This document shows positions 26,078 through 37,356 of a stretch of 64,000 bases of DNA, in pieces. A program made the translations under genes and the position numbers. Position 1 is the stretch's first letter; the number at the start of each line of letters is the position of its first letter. The notes under the pieces were generated by a model, which was not told the DNA's origin, did not search any database, and saw nothing but the letters and a program-made list of their open reading frames with translations. This DNA is from Gyromitra esculenta (taxonomy: Eukaryota; Ascomycota; Pezizomycetes; Pezizales; Discinaceae), in NCBI GenBank assembly GCA_038503075.1, contig JBCAML010000006.1, positions 2,046,001 through 2,110,000 of the forward strand, given 5' to 3'.

Positions 26078-26604
26078 GATTTCTTTACTTTTCGTCCCAA
26101 CTGGGAGAGGTCTATAGGTGAGTGAGTGGAGTGCTAGGAAAGGATACTTTGGGCGGATAGTAGATTGCGCTTTCAGTATGTGAGTTACAAGCCCCGTGGG
26201 AGAAAGGAATGGCCTTTTGTAACTACCTCTAAGGACATGGCTGATCATCCAGTCTCGATGAATAGACTCTTAGGTCCGTCTTCTAGAAGCTCGGGCGGTG
26301 TATTTGTTTGCCTGTTCATCAGCTGTATGGTATCAGCACCGATTATTCTTTAATCACTAGCCCCCCTCTTGTATCATATGCGATTAAACTACATATGTAG
26401 GTTTTTCTCAGAGCCTATGCCCCAATGCTTCGGTCTTACTCAGTATACGATGAATTCGCCATTAGTCGTCGAATTTCTTCATAAATTTCTACTTGAAGAA
26501 TAACAGTTATGACTTGGGAGCCATTGAAAGAGCGATATGAATGAGTAACCTAGTAGCTTATTCTATTGATACGAAATATACCTCTTGACTTTGTGCATGG
26601 TAGT
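26078..26604. other. convergent intergenic region
   Basis: Between a plus-strand hypothetical gene and the minus-strand collagen-like gene. No supported gene; it contains only short frames antisense to nothing recognisable. Confidence 0.4.
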
Positions 26605-27419
26605 TTATACAAAGCGGGCACAGTGAGTGAACCCAGCCTGAAAATATACCAAAGAATCAAAAACCAGGTAGAAATTATTGCATCAGCGGTCGCAGTACTC
26701 CAAAAAAAGACTTACAGTCCGAAGAACATGCTCAGTCCAGTAGTCTTCACCCATGCGAATTTGCAGTGCTATTACGGCATATCGAGCTCTATTCAGTTCT
26801 GGAAAACTAGCATCTTCTGACTGCCGCGCACTCCAATTATAAGTCCAATTCAGACCATGATGGGTCGGAACGTGAAGAGTTAACTGATAACGAGCAAAGA
26901 GATTGAGAGCTTGGTGTCGAATACTCAAGAACGAGATTGTAGGATGATAAAACATGCGAACCAGAGAGCGAAGATCTTTTAAAAGATCTTCCTTTCTCTC
27001 AAACGATAACGCTTCCACTTCGGTTCTGAGGGCTCAGCCTATATTACACCAGTGATCATGGGAAGTAATGGCACCCGGTGGTGGTCCTGGGGGTCCTGGG
27101 GGTCCTTGTGGGCCAGGCTCGCCCTTATCACCCTTTTCTCCTCTAGGCCCATGGAGACCAGGCAACTGTGATCCATCTTTTAGGTGTCAGTTCCGCTTTT
27201 CTTGGGGGAAATAATGCGATAGGACTATAAGTACAAACCTATGCCTCCTTTCCATGATACAAAACCTGCTCGGGGGCTACCTGATGTTTCGCTATCGGCA
27301 CATGTACCTTATAAGGGTGTTAGAAATCCCTCTGGGCTGATTAAATCATGGGGAATATGTAAATCAGCAATAGTTAGTACGGGGTTCCTACACATACCAG
27401 TAAGAGGTGTGTCCGTCAT
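26605..27419 (-). pseudogene. collagen-like (Gly-X-Y) gene interrupted by one in-frame TGA
   Basis: Exons 27419-27398, 27307-27239, 27176-26716 and 26637-26605 join in phase; intron 1 has a TACTAAC branch site. The start reads MTDTPLTGTCADSETSG, then a Gly-X-Y tract (GPRGEKGDKGEPGPQG, then Pro-rich triplets). At 27034-27036 a TGA ends the frame after 77 residues. The same frame then stays open for 106 more codons (AFRTEV-type start is not seen; it reads ALRTEVEALSFERKED, later WNWSARQ-like and ELNRARYAVIALQIRMGED) and splices to a short last exon ending HCARFV. One stop in an otherwise intact spliced frame means a recently dead gene, a 77-residue truncated product, stop readthrough, or an unrecognised splice. 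Collagen-like proteins occur in fungi as surface or adhesion proteins. I see no signal peptide in this model. The first part of the non-collagen region is unknown to me. Confidence 0.5.
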
Positions 27420-29615
27420 CTCAAAGTGAAATCAAAGTTTCGTATTATTACTGGGTTGTGAAGCTGGTAGGATTGCCCCTACACTTTAATGCTTGATTAA
27501 GGAGAATAACTGTGGTATCTATACGTAGATGGAGATCTATGGCGACCAATGGGGAAAATAGCTCATCTTTCATGGCAGACACACAGTTGGGAATGGAATG
27601 TGGTTGCTTATGTGCAGGTGCCAAGGTTTAGGTGATTAATTCATAGAGATGGGTACATGTGGTTGTAGGAGATTCGGATCATCTATCGTCACTCGATAGC
27701 TTTAGGGGCACACACCACTCTTGTGTGGCCAAAGAGTCGTTCTCGAGAGCGGCGACGGTTTAGAACTACATGTATACAGAGTTCTTGCGTAGGCGAAAAG
27801 CGGGGCTCAACACTACATATATTTAGGTTCAGTCAGGGCCTTGTTACACAGTTTAGGGTTCATGTGAGGGTTCCCGGCGAATTGTATATAACAGGATTTT
27901 TGAGGAACTGGAGAGTTGAGGAATTGAGAACTGCGAGGGAATATAAATCTGCTTTCGAGAATGCTGAAAGTTGGTCAAACTTCTGTGTCAGCGAGTTTTC
28001 TGTGTCACGATCGATTATGGTTCATGTTCAAAACCAAGGACTTCGCTGCAAGCTGCCTGTACCAGCAAACAAGTTCTAGTAATACTAGAACGTTTAAGAA
28101 GATTATCAGCCATCGCTCGTCATCAATTGAGTGAATTACAGCTTCTTGTACCTGAATATTTTCCGTGGCTTAAACCAGTTTGCACGTAGCTTCTTACCGT
28201 TTGCTGCTTTGCTGCTTTCGCCCCTGGGCGAATCGTGGCACCTGAGAAGTAAGCGGGATCCGGCAACAATACATGCAAAGCGAATCCGATACCCGCATGC
28301 CATCGGGATAGACAGGGTATGTAAGCACTATATATAAGCTTCTCAAAGTTGCTATCATTGGCATCGGGGGTTTTGTGTCACGATGGCGCTAGATGACTAG
28401 TATTTAGAGGCGGTTTGTTCCCCTTCTTCTCTTTGGCTGCCCCGCCCACCTGAACGTTATCATCATCATCACATACAATACGGAGCAGAATTCGACTTTA
28501 CTAGGTATGTATTTTCTCCGTCCATCAAATCCTCTGAGACTGTTACCAACTCCTAACGAGCCCCAGTCGAAAATCAGTACTCAATTGCATGAGCCTGCAG
28601 CTGCTTCTATTACAGGAAGATGCAAATATCGAGACGTCACTCAGCTAAGCGAAAACCGAAGAAATTCTCATTGAATATTGGCCTGAGTGGGCGGATTCCT
28701 GTGACAGCCTGACGTCGAATTTTGCTGAGTTGTTCATCAAGAATGGGATCATTATGCATAAGGTCATGTCATTTGTTCTTCTCTAATGGAATTCCGCAAG
28801 CCAAACAGGATTGATCTCGATCCTCAATCGTGTTGCGGCGTGTTCATGTGTGTGGTACAGAGAAGAGCTGAGCTGTGGAGTGCTTGCTGCAAGTCTGCGC
28901 CTGCGTTTGCAGGTTTCCGAACCCCCGGGCCCCTCCCCTCCTTTCCCTTCCAAGTGGTTGCTTCCGCGCTTGTCTAATGAGGAATCTGTCGGGATCTTTC
29001 TCTTGGTTGGTTGTGAGACATGTTCCGAGAGCAGCCTAGACTGAAATCAGGGCCAGGGTTTTTGCGCCCACAGCACAGACAAATCCCCTTTGCCGCTTGC
29101 TCTCCCGTCCTGGTTATTCTATTGGGCCGCCGACCCAACCCTCCTGTCTGTCCACGATCTCGCTGCAGCTTTAGTTCTGATTGCTTTTTCATCCCGACTC
29201 TTCTTTCTATTCATTCCTTCCAAGGCTGCACTTGGGTTTTCGTTCTTTAACTTATAGTTACATCCTATATACCTATTTACTGCAGGTTCTACGAATCTTG
29301 CCTCCTTCGTTTACTTTTTGTTTCCATCCTTTGTTGCAGGAATCGACGTCATTCGCTTTATTCAATTCCGTACCACCTCTTCATCCTCTTAACAACCCCC
29401 TGAGCTGTCTTTGCCAGTTTATTCACCAGAAGATACGATAATAGCTTTGATAGCAGCACTTGGCTTTCGTCTACACCCTCGACTCGCGACATCTGGGGTT
29501 GAAAAGGAGAAATAGGAGGTACGATAAGGAGGTAGTCAACACTCGCTATCAATACTCTTTACTAAGCCCCGGGACCAACTCGGAAACCTAAACCAGTACC
29601 GCGTATTCAACTCCA
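27420..29615. other. intergenic and probable 5' leader of the TBC gene
   Basis: A 118-codon frame from GTG 27723 to 28079 is not convincing. From about 28780 the DNA becomes C/T-rich with many short upstream ATGs, consistent with promoter and leader of the gene starting at 29616. No repeat or RNA gene recognised. Confidence 0.4.
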
Positions 29616-31880
29616 ATGATCTCCAATGGCTGGGTCTCACCGCCCGACCTCTCATACACAGTTGGAACTACATCCTCTAAATCTTCGTCTATTCCGTCTA
29701 GCTTCCAACTTGATGACGGCGGCGGTCTGAATGATCTTGGTCATTTTGAGGAGATTATACTTAATGACGACGACCACGAAGATAACAGCTATAGCAAACC
29801 TGTGCTCCAAAAGCCGCCCCGGGGTCTGGCAGGGATTGGAGGAAGACCGCTTAGCAGTATGAGTCTACAGTCTCGTAATAGCACTTCCGTGATTGGGAGT
29901 TTCAGAGACTTAACCAACGGGCTGGGGAAGAGACCTGCGTACCCAAGCTTACAGCCACACATGCATTCTCTTCATGCCGATCACCTCGTCCCTTACACAC
30001 CTGGGACTCGGAGGGCTACATCCGCGACGCCGATAGTGAGCAAGATCTCCTCTACAAGTCAACGAGCGCCCTCGCCTGGTCTGTCCACGGCACTACCATC
30101 GCCAAGTATGCGTCCCTCCACGTCACCGAACGGATCCGTCCAGCCCGGACGACGATCTTGGCAAGCAGCGCGCAAAACTGTGGAGGAGATTGAGAATGAG
30201 TATGATTCTGACGACGATGTTCCTGCGGAGATGATATTTTACAATGTCCCACTATCTCCACGATCCGCGAGAGCCCTTTCCGCGACAACATCTCCAGAAC
30301 GCGCCTCGGCAGCCCCAACAAACCCAATCAATGGTGATGCTAATCCTACACCACCTGAAACCCGTCCGCCAACAAGAGGCACGTCGACTTCCGGAGTGCC
30401 AGTCTCAGCAGAAGTAGCAGAGGCCAGAGGAAGGAGCCAATATCGATCTAAGAGCTGGAGTGACGCGATGAGTGAGTTGGGGTACGAAGCGAAAGAGCTG
30501 AGCGAGGCACTAGAGAAATACGCGGATGTGGAAATTGAGAAAACCGAGAAACGACTTGCGCTAGGGAAGGCCGAAGCACCAAAGAGTGCCCCGTTGCCAA
30601 AAATTAGTCCCGTGGAGCTTCCACCATTGCAAATGACAAACGGAATGATTGACCCGTTACCGATCAGTAAAGAGAAAGAGGCCGTCCTTTCGCGGACGAG
30701 ACCGAGTTGGCTACCGCCGAAGAGCAAAGAAGAGGAGAAACGACATCTGAGGGAATATAAAAAGATGATGCGCCTTTCCCAAGAAGCTGGTACTTTTTAC
30801 CCTTTCATCCCAGGATACCTTAGGCCTCCTTCTAACTCTTTGCCCGCCAGAGAAAAAACGTGTAGACCGTGAACGCGTTGAGCGCGCCGAAAAGGACCGC
30901 CTGAAAACCGACACACACAAAATCTGGGACACGCAAATCATACCAAACTGGGACGCAATGACGCGAACCGACGCGACACGAGAGCTCTGGTGGCGCGGTG
31001 TTGCACCCCGATGCCGTGGGCAAGTGTGGCATTTGTCTTTCGGAAATCATCTCACCGTCGGACCGGAAACATTCCGTCTCGCTCTCAAGAGGGCAAAGGA
31101 TGTAGAGCAGGGTGTTAAGAAAAGCCCGACTATGTATAGTTTTAAGGAGCGAGAGCTGTTTGATGCGATCCGGAGGGATGTTGGAAAAACATTTTCCGAT
31201 TTGAAGATTTTCCAGGTATGTTATGCCCTGCTGATTGCTTTGGGGGATTATAGACGCTAATAGTAGAGTAGGAGAACGGTCCACTCCATGAGAGTCTCCT
31301 CGAAGTCCTCCAAGCGTATGCTATGTACCGCTCTGATGTTGGTTACGTCTATGGAACACACACAGTCGCCGGCCTCCTCCTCCTGAATCTCTCACCCGAG
31401 CAATCCTTCATGTCACTAGTCAACCTACTGAACAGACCACTCCCACTTGCGTTCTACACACAAGACTCCGGCGCTATGTCTCGTGTCTACAATCTTTTCT
31501 TAAAAGCATTTAGATACAAACTACCATCACTTTACCAACATATCCATGTGATTCTCTGTATTCCACCAGCGGACTATCTAGAAGCTATGTTTTTGACACT
31601 TTTTTCGTTGCACGCACCATTGGAGGTAACGAGCAGGATCTGGGATGTATATGGATTTGAGGGGGACGCGTTTTTGGTTAGATGTGCAATCGCAGTGCTG
31701 AGTGTGCTTGAGAGTAGGCTGTATGGTGATAAGGAGGAGGTTGTGAGTATTCTTGGCTGGGGGGGAGCAAAGACAAAATGGGAATTGGGTGGAGATGATG
31801 TCTTTATGGAGGCTGTTAGGAGCGCTGGGAAGGAGGAAAAGGATGAAGTGGAATCGAGCGTAAACGGGGATAAATGGTAA
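29616..31880 (+). CDS. TBC-domain protein lacking the Arg and Gln fingers
   Basis: Exons 29616-30789, 30851-31215 and 31272-31880 give 715 residues. Residues 1-360 are Ser/Pro-rich and disordered. A linker ([15 protein letters not shown]) leads into a TBC domain from about residue 415 ([30 protein letters not shown], then [22 protein letters not shown]). The family is closest to the TBC1D12/14 group as I recall it. TBC proteins normally stimulate Rab GTP hydrolysis with an Arg in IxxDxxRTxP and a Gln in YVQG. Here the first motif reads [11 protein letters not shown], with Lys504 in place of Arg, and the second reads GYVYGTHTV, with Tyr540 in place of Gln. Both positions are unambiguous in the DNA. 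The protein is therefore probably a Rab-binding pseudo-GAP or uses another mechanism. It ends with a short charged tail. Confidence 0.92.
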
Positions 31881-33219
31881 TCCGAGGAGACGAGGAGAAC
31901 TGGTTTTCATCGCCATCGGTTCGTCATCATGGCCGTTGCTGGTCGGTGGGCTAAAAAAGATTCGCCATTTAACATGGAATTGGTTTGTGGACCCTCTCAT
32001 AAAATTCTTTCTTTTTTTCGATTCTTGTCATTCTTTTAGTGTGATTGTTTTCTCTCTCATCCCTTGCTTGCTTGCGCTTGCGTCCATTCATTTTTTCCGG
32101 AACGACGACGCAACACGACGACCATGCACGCGCGAGATAGAAGGGGGTAACATTACACAACATAAAATTGGTCTCTGGGGAACAGGATTGGAGCTAGTTG
32201 GCGTTCTTTTTTTTCTTCTCTTTCTATTATAAAATTTAGTATTTGGAGCGACGTGAGGAGGGGGGTTAAGGGCGGCCGCATTCGATTTGTATTTGTTCAA
32301 CACTTTCCTTTCCTATTTTTCCTTTTCTCTTCACTTGTATTCCTGAGAGGTAGCATTTGGATCCTTTATGATAGGTTTTCGTTAATACGCGGCTCTGAGA
32401 CGAGTCGGAAGTGGCTTTTGTATGAATTAGAATTGAAAATCGGCTAATGTCTGTTTTACCCTACTCCATCTTTCTCTAGTTATCATAGACATGAATCCGG
32501 TGGGGTTTGATGATGACCCTTGCTTTGGTGGAGAGTAACGATCCTGAGCCAATGCCACCAAGTAAACATCTTGGTATCTTACCACGGAACACAAAATACT
32601 GATTCCCCGACAACCAGACACACTTCAATTCACACTGAGGCTCTAACTCTCTAGATCTGAGATGTCTCATCTTGTAGATCACCATGCGCAGAATTTTGAT
32701 TTGCAGATGAAATCGAATTTACGGCCCATGTGCGTGTTGAAGGCTAAGCTTCATCTTAGCGTTAATCTTAGACAGTTACATGTATGTTCATGTGGCTAGA
32801 TAAGGGTGAATTGGGAACTATTACTAGTAAAAAGCATGTTCCAGTTCTTACCGATCTCGATCAGGTGTCTTAAGATCTTGATAATTGTACTTTTCAGTAC
32901 GGTCTTTAATTTATATATATGGTCATATCCAGCAAACCTACATGTAGTAACGCTAATTAGGCTTTTGATCTTTCGCGAATAGAAGACCTAAACTCCTCTA
33001 TAGCTAGCTCCCGATACGTCCTGGTTTTCTGGTACTCAAAGTCCAGCAAGAATAGATCACTACCAGATATCCAAGTTATTGGCTTTACTCAAATTAGCTC
33101 GTATATTATAAAAAGGGTCAGTCTTAAGAGAAGCTAGGGCCTTGTAAATACATAGATTTAAAACGCATAGCTGTGCATATTAGGATCACCAGCCCCATCC
33201 TGATTTCCTTCTGTGATTA
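31881..33219. other. convergent intergenic region
   Basis: Between the TBC gene and the J-protein gene, which converge. The first part is T-rich and G-rich and probably the TBC 3' untranslated region. Only short shadow frames are present. Confidence 0.45.
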
Positions 33220-35119
33220 TTAGGGGGTTTTGTCTGTAGCCTTAGAAACTAATGTTTCGAAAACAGCCTCGCTGACCACATCCCCATCATCCCGTTTAGT
33301 CTAAAAAACGTTAACTTTTAATATCACGAAGGGATCGGCAAATAATAGAATCGCACATTGATGAATATTTCACCGAGGATAACTAAAGCCTTAGCTCGGC
33401 TTTCTAAAATCGGAAACTCCTCATCGTCATAGTCGAGGACTTTTTCACACACGTCACTTCAAGTGACCTTACAATTAGCCATTATATCAAACCAGTGCAA
33501 GCCCAAAAAAAGGAAGAAAAACCGAACCGTAAAATATTTCGCAACTCTAGTTTCGTGGTTTGCCAACAAGCCAATAAAATCTTCCCAGTAGCGACTTCTT
33601 CAATTTCCGATCTCTTCGCATCCGTCCATCCAGCCCCAACATCCTCGTCTGCTTTTTGCATCTCTGTGACTGCTGTTTGAGCACTCCTGGCACTGGAAAG
33701 CGTACGCCATATTTCAGAGATATCTTGGCTTTTTTCGTAAATGTAGTTGAATATAGTACAGACCCCAAGGGACCCAAATAAGGGCATGTTATTGCTGATA
33801 AATGTTTCTCCCCTATTGATATAGGCTTCGCCTATAGCGTGGAGGATGTGAATCCCAAACGACTCAAGCTTAAGCTGTTCAGCTTCTTCCTACACGATGC
33901 ATGAGCGTGTTAGCGTCGTCATGAAGTGCTTCTAGCTACATCCGTAAGCTAGATAGAATGGGCAAGTATTTGACTACTTTAATCTTCGACTTGAAGACTC
34001 GAATTGCTTCGTCGTCCATATTGGTATTTACCAATCCATTGAGTTTGTGGATGAGGTTTTCTGATAACTTTCTCACTCTTTCTTTGCGGGCTAGCTTTCT
34101 CTGTGCCTCGTATTCGGCCAGTTCCGCGTTCTTACGGGCATCGGCATCGCTAGTTTTTCTGCTGTGTGGAGGAGGCATTGCCGTGGCCTTATCTGTAGGT
34201 GCTTTTGGCTTTGCTCCCGCAGATATAGTAGGGTCCGTATGAGCCTTGTTCAGGTGTGACGAGTGGTTGGGACGGTTTGACGAATCTATTGGACCTACTA
34301 CGTCAGGAGGAAACCTCGGGTGAAAGGAGACTCGGAAAACTTCACGCACTAGCTATGAGTAGCTGAGGATTAGGCTCAGTTTCAGTGGCGTCTTGACCAC
34401 CTTCAGTCTCGTCTTCGTTTTCCGTCCGATTCTTGATTTCCATTATTGCAATAAAGTCCTTGAACAGGGAGATCTCTCCAACCCTTATCACCAATACCTA
34501 CGATCAGTACTATTGCTCACGAATAGCTCGCACAGAATTATATGAGTTCCCAAGGTTAAGTGTTTACCATGCAACGAACGCATTGCCGCCAAAAATCATG
34601 GCAAACACTTCCAAAGCATCGTCTAAGTAAAGTCAACACCAATCCGCGCCAAAATCTCGAGCTTGAAGCTGGAGGAAACAAGTGGATTCGTATCTCTTAG
34701 AGAGCACCATACCAAAACCGGCTTCGGGTTTTGCCTTGTCTTTGCCATATTTGTCGTACTTTTCGCGGAGCTTGGGGTTGCTCAGTACTAGCGCGTAAGC
34801 GTCAGTGCAGCTTCCAAGAGGTGTTGCGAGATGAATTTTAGCTTTAATGATATAGCCTCTTGCTTTCACGTACCTTGATATGCTTCTCCAATCTTCATAA
34901 CATAGCTGTCAGTTAACTAATAATTCGCACAAGACATGAATCTTTGTTTATCCCGACGACTGCTCGTACCTGCTGAAACCTCAGAGGGGCATTGGGATCA
35001 TTCAGATTCTTGTCGGGGTGGTGAATGACTGCCTGTTTTCGATATCCTTTCTTTATTTCGAATGCCGTCGCATCCTGGCGAACGCCAAGAAGCTTGTAGT
35101 AGGTAGTATCGAAAACCAT
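33220..35119 (-). CDS. J-domain protein with DnaJ-X domain (Caj1/Djp1-like)
   Basis: Nine exons join in phase to 427 residues: 35119-34970, 34892-34874 (only 19 bases), 34787-34713, 34622-34568, 34483-34350, 34285-33978, 33889-33528, 33456-33357, 33300-33220. The J domain is at the N-terminus (MVFDTTYYKLLGV, HHPDKN, IGEAYQVLSNPKLREKYDKYG) and its HPD is intact, so it can stimulate an Hsp70. A GF-type segment, FAMIFGGNAFVAWVGEISL, and a charged linker follow. The DnaJ-X domain begins near KLSENLIHKLNGL and includes LKLESFGIHILHAIGEAY, WTDAKRSEIEEVATGKIL and DVCEKVLDYDDEEF. This order fits the yeast Caj1/Djp1 group, linked to cytosolic or peroxisome-related chaperoning. The exon 6 acceptor could instead be 12 bases upstream (34297), also in frame. 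Introns are unusually dense for this window. Confidence 0.92.
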
Positions 35120-35511
35120 GACCAGATGAAAAGGCGTAGTCGATGGAGTTCGGTAGGGCTATGGCTTAACTGATCTGCTCTGAGAAGACATTCACATTCG
35201 GTTTTGCGGCCCATGTTTTGATTCCCGATCTGGATGCGGGGAATCAGTGTGTAAGGTTAGATAATAAAACAGCGATCACTCGAAGCTTACTCGTTGGTTT
35301 TTTAAAGGCATTTGCTGTTATCGAATGGTATCTGATGGTAGATTGGTCAAGGAAACCATGCGTTGTTGGTTGTTATTTGTTATTGTTGCACGGCATATAT
35401 ATATAATTGGCCGAAACCCAGCTGCGCGTGCGCATGAATCGTTTCAAATTGATCCGATAGCGAGTGATAGCGGGTGATCGATGAGGAACGGCGTATAGCT
35501 GCGTGTATGTA

Positions 35512-35750
35512 CAGCCCCATTCGAAAAGTTCTGGTACCCCTCAATCTCTACCAATTGCTAATAATTCGTAAATTAAATCCACAATCTCTGCAACAGACAT
35601 TTACACACATCGGTAGAAAGAATACCACCTAATATTCCAGAATTTGTCAACATTTTTCTCCTTCGACTTTCGACTCCCAAGACCACTCCCCGAAACTGTC
35701 TTGTTGCAGCGCCAGATAGAGAGGGTACTAGGACTTTTCGAATAGGATTG
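35512..35750. mobile_element. 239-bp MITE with Tc1/mariner-like terminal inverted repeats
   Basis: The left end reads CAGCCCCATTCGAAAAGTTC and the right end, in reverse complement, CAATCCTATTCGAAAAGTCC; the match continues into TGGTACCCC against TAGTACCCT. A TA dinucleotide flanks each side (35510-35511 and 35751-35752), as expected for Tc1/mariner target duplication. It has no transposase, so it is non-autonomous. A related single end lies near 307-335. Confidence 0.8.
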
Positions 35751-36133
35751 TACTTGTTCTCGCAGACTAAGGCACCTGCACTAACATGCCTACAGAGAGT
35801 CGTGCTGAAACAGCTTTCTTGAGGTTTTACTCTAGACTTATACAATGGTCCCTAGAATTATACATTCCTGGTCTTAGAAAGAAAAAACTAATATTGACCA
35901 TAATGAACGAAAGCTCTAGGCAATCTGGTTAAACGGTACACATACATGTCCCATAGTTAGCATGTATACTGGGATTTGTTTTGTCTAATGCTTATCAGCT
36001 TAAACATATAGAAGGTTCTACGCAACCTAGCACAAACTGTAAAGAAAAGAAAAGAAGTAGGAGAAGGCTGAAACTCATATGCTGAGTTGTCGATCGTTAT
36101 TGAAACCAACTAAAGGATACATATCTCTACCCC

Positions 36134-36704
36134 GGCTTGCCTTAGTTAGGTTTTTTTTTTTGTCAAACCATTGTTTCATCGTTTTATATGGGTACAAGAA
36201 TATCACATGCAACCGAAGTTATGGCGTAAACAAAACCCTACTCTCCAAACCCTCCTAGACAAAAAAGAAATAAAAAAGAAAAACAATACATTTAGTAAAA
36301 AATACTATTGGTGGAGCCGATGGTGGTGAGGTACAGTATGTGATTGGTAGAATATTACTGGCCTGGGTAGTAGCAGTCTACTAGCGCATCAAGCACAAAC
36401 GAAGTAGAGATGGAGGCGCGCACTAAGCGGGGGCGAAGAGTGGCTAGTAACCGAGATCAGAGATCCGAGATGCAGCCGAAGAGAGGAGAGGGGGCCCTTG
36501 AGTCTCACTAGGAGAGGGCAAAGGTGAGGAGTGTATCATGATGGATGCTTCCCTAAAAGGGCATCGTGAGAAGAGGAGAGGTATCACGAAGCGGGGGTGA
36601 AGCCTAAGTGCTAAAGACTTTTGGCCCTGTGTCACCCCGTTGCAACGTAGAGAGAGGAGTTGTAGCTTCAAGCGAGTGAAGTGTACGGGCTTGCCTTAGT
36701 TAGG
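36134..36704. repeat. 17-bp direct repeats flanking about 540 bp
   Basis: GGCTTGCCTTAGTTAGG occurs exactly at 36134-36150 and 36688-36704. The enclosed stretch is purine-rich (GAGAGGAG-type) from about 36400. The repeat is too short to call a long terminal repeat; it could reflect a deletion or a small duplication. Confidence 0.35.
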
Positions 36705-37275
36705 ATAACCGTACACTAATATATAATGCAATATAGAGCTACAAATCGAACCTATCTATGTTGAATCGAACTGATGTTAGTTGTTGAGAGTGCCATATAT
36801 AAATAAAAGCCACGCAACGGATCCCGATTGCCCGCCTTGCTAGGCCAGCTTTGTTGTTGAGTCGGCTTAGAGCTGGTGCACATGAAGTGTAAAATTTCTC
36901 TTTTAAAAAAGATTAGAGTATTAAGCTCTCTGTTTCTGGGGAGTTTTGGGTACCGAATAGGTAAAATCATACCACTAGGTTAACGCAGTGAGAGGTAACG
37001 AACGAGCTGGGGTGATACAGCAAGAAGATATCATATACAGACCTGTCAAAGTTCCCAAACTTCAAGCCTTAGAGCAGCTCAGAGATCCCAAAAGTCCATA
37101 ACACATACCTCTATCATAAGATTATTTAGGTGGATATAAATGGGCGCGGGTAACTAGTACATAGGCGCACCTGAACTACGGTAAATTATCAAACGATCAG
37201 GATTGAAATATCGCTGGCGCTATGTATAATACGCACAGTATAATGTAAGCTATTCTTACTAGGTGGTTATATGTA

Positions 37276-37356
37276 CAGCTGTGTAAGAAAAGTCTTGACA
37301 CCCCGGTGGCTGTCTCGCTAGTGAGATTGGGGGTCAAGACTTTTCTTCCGTTACTG
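37276..37356. mobile_element. miniature inverted-repeat element, about 80 bp (copy 1)
   Basis: Left end TAAGAAAAGTCTTGACACCC; right end GGGGTCAAGACTTTTCTT, its near-perfect inverse, with ACAG/CTGT just outside. The short centre (GCTAGTGAGAT) matches that of the element at 53374-53455 in the same orientation. A TA precedes the left end at 37274-37275. Confidence 0.65.

Noticed and set aside
27723..28079. 118-codon plus-strand frame
   Set aside because: GTG start, Arg/Val-rich, with no continuing exon or family match.
36444..36671. 75-codon minus-strand frame inside the purine-rich segment
   Set aside because: Its Leu/Ser composition follows from the polypurine bias of the DNA.
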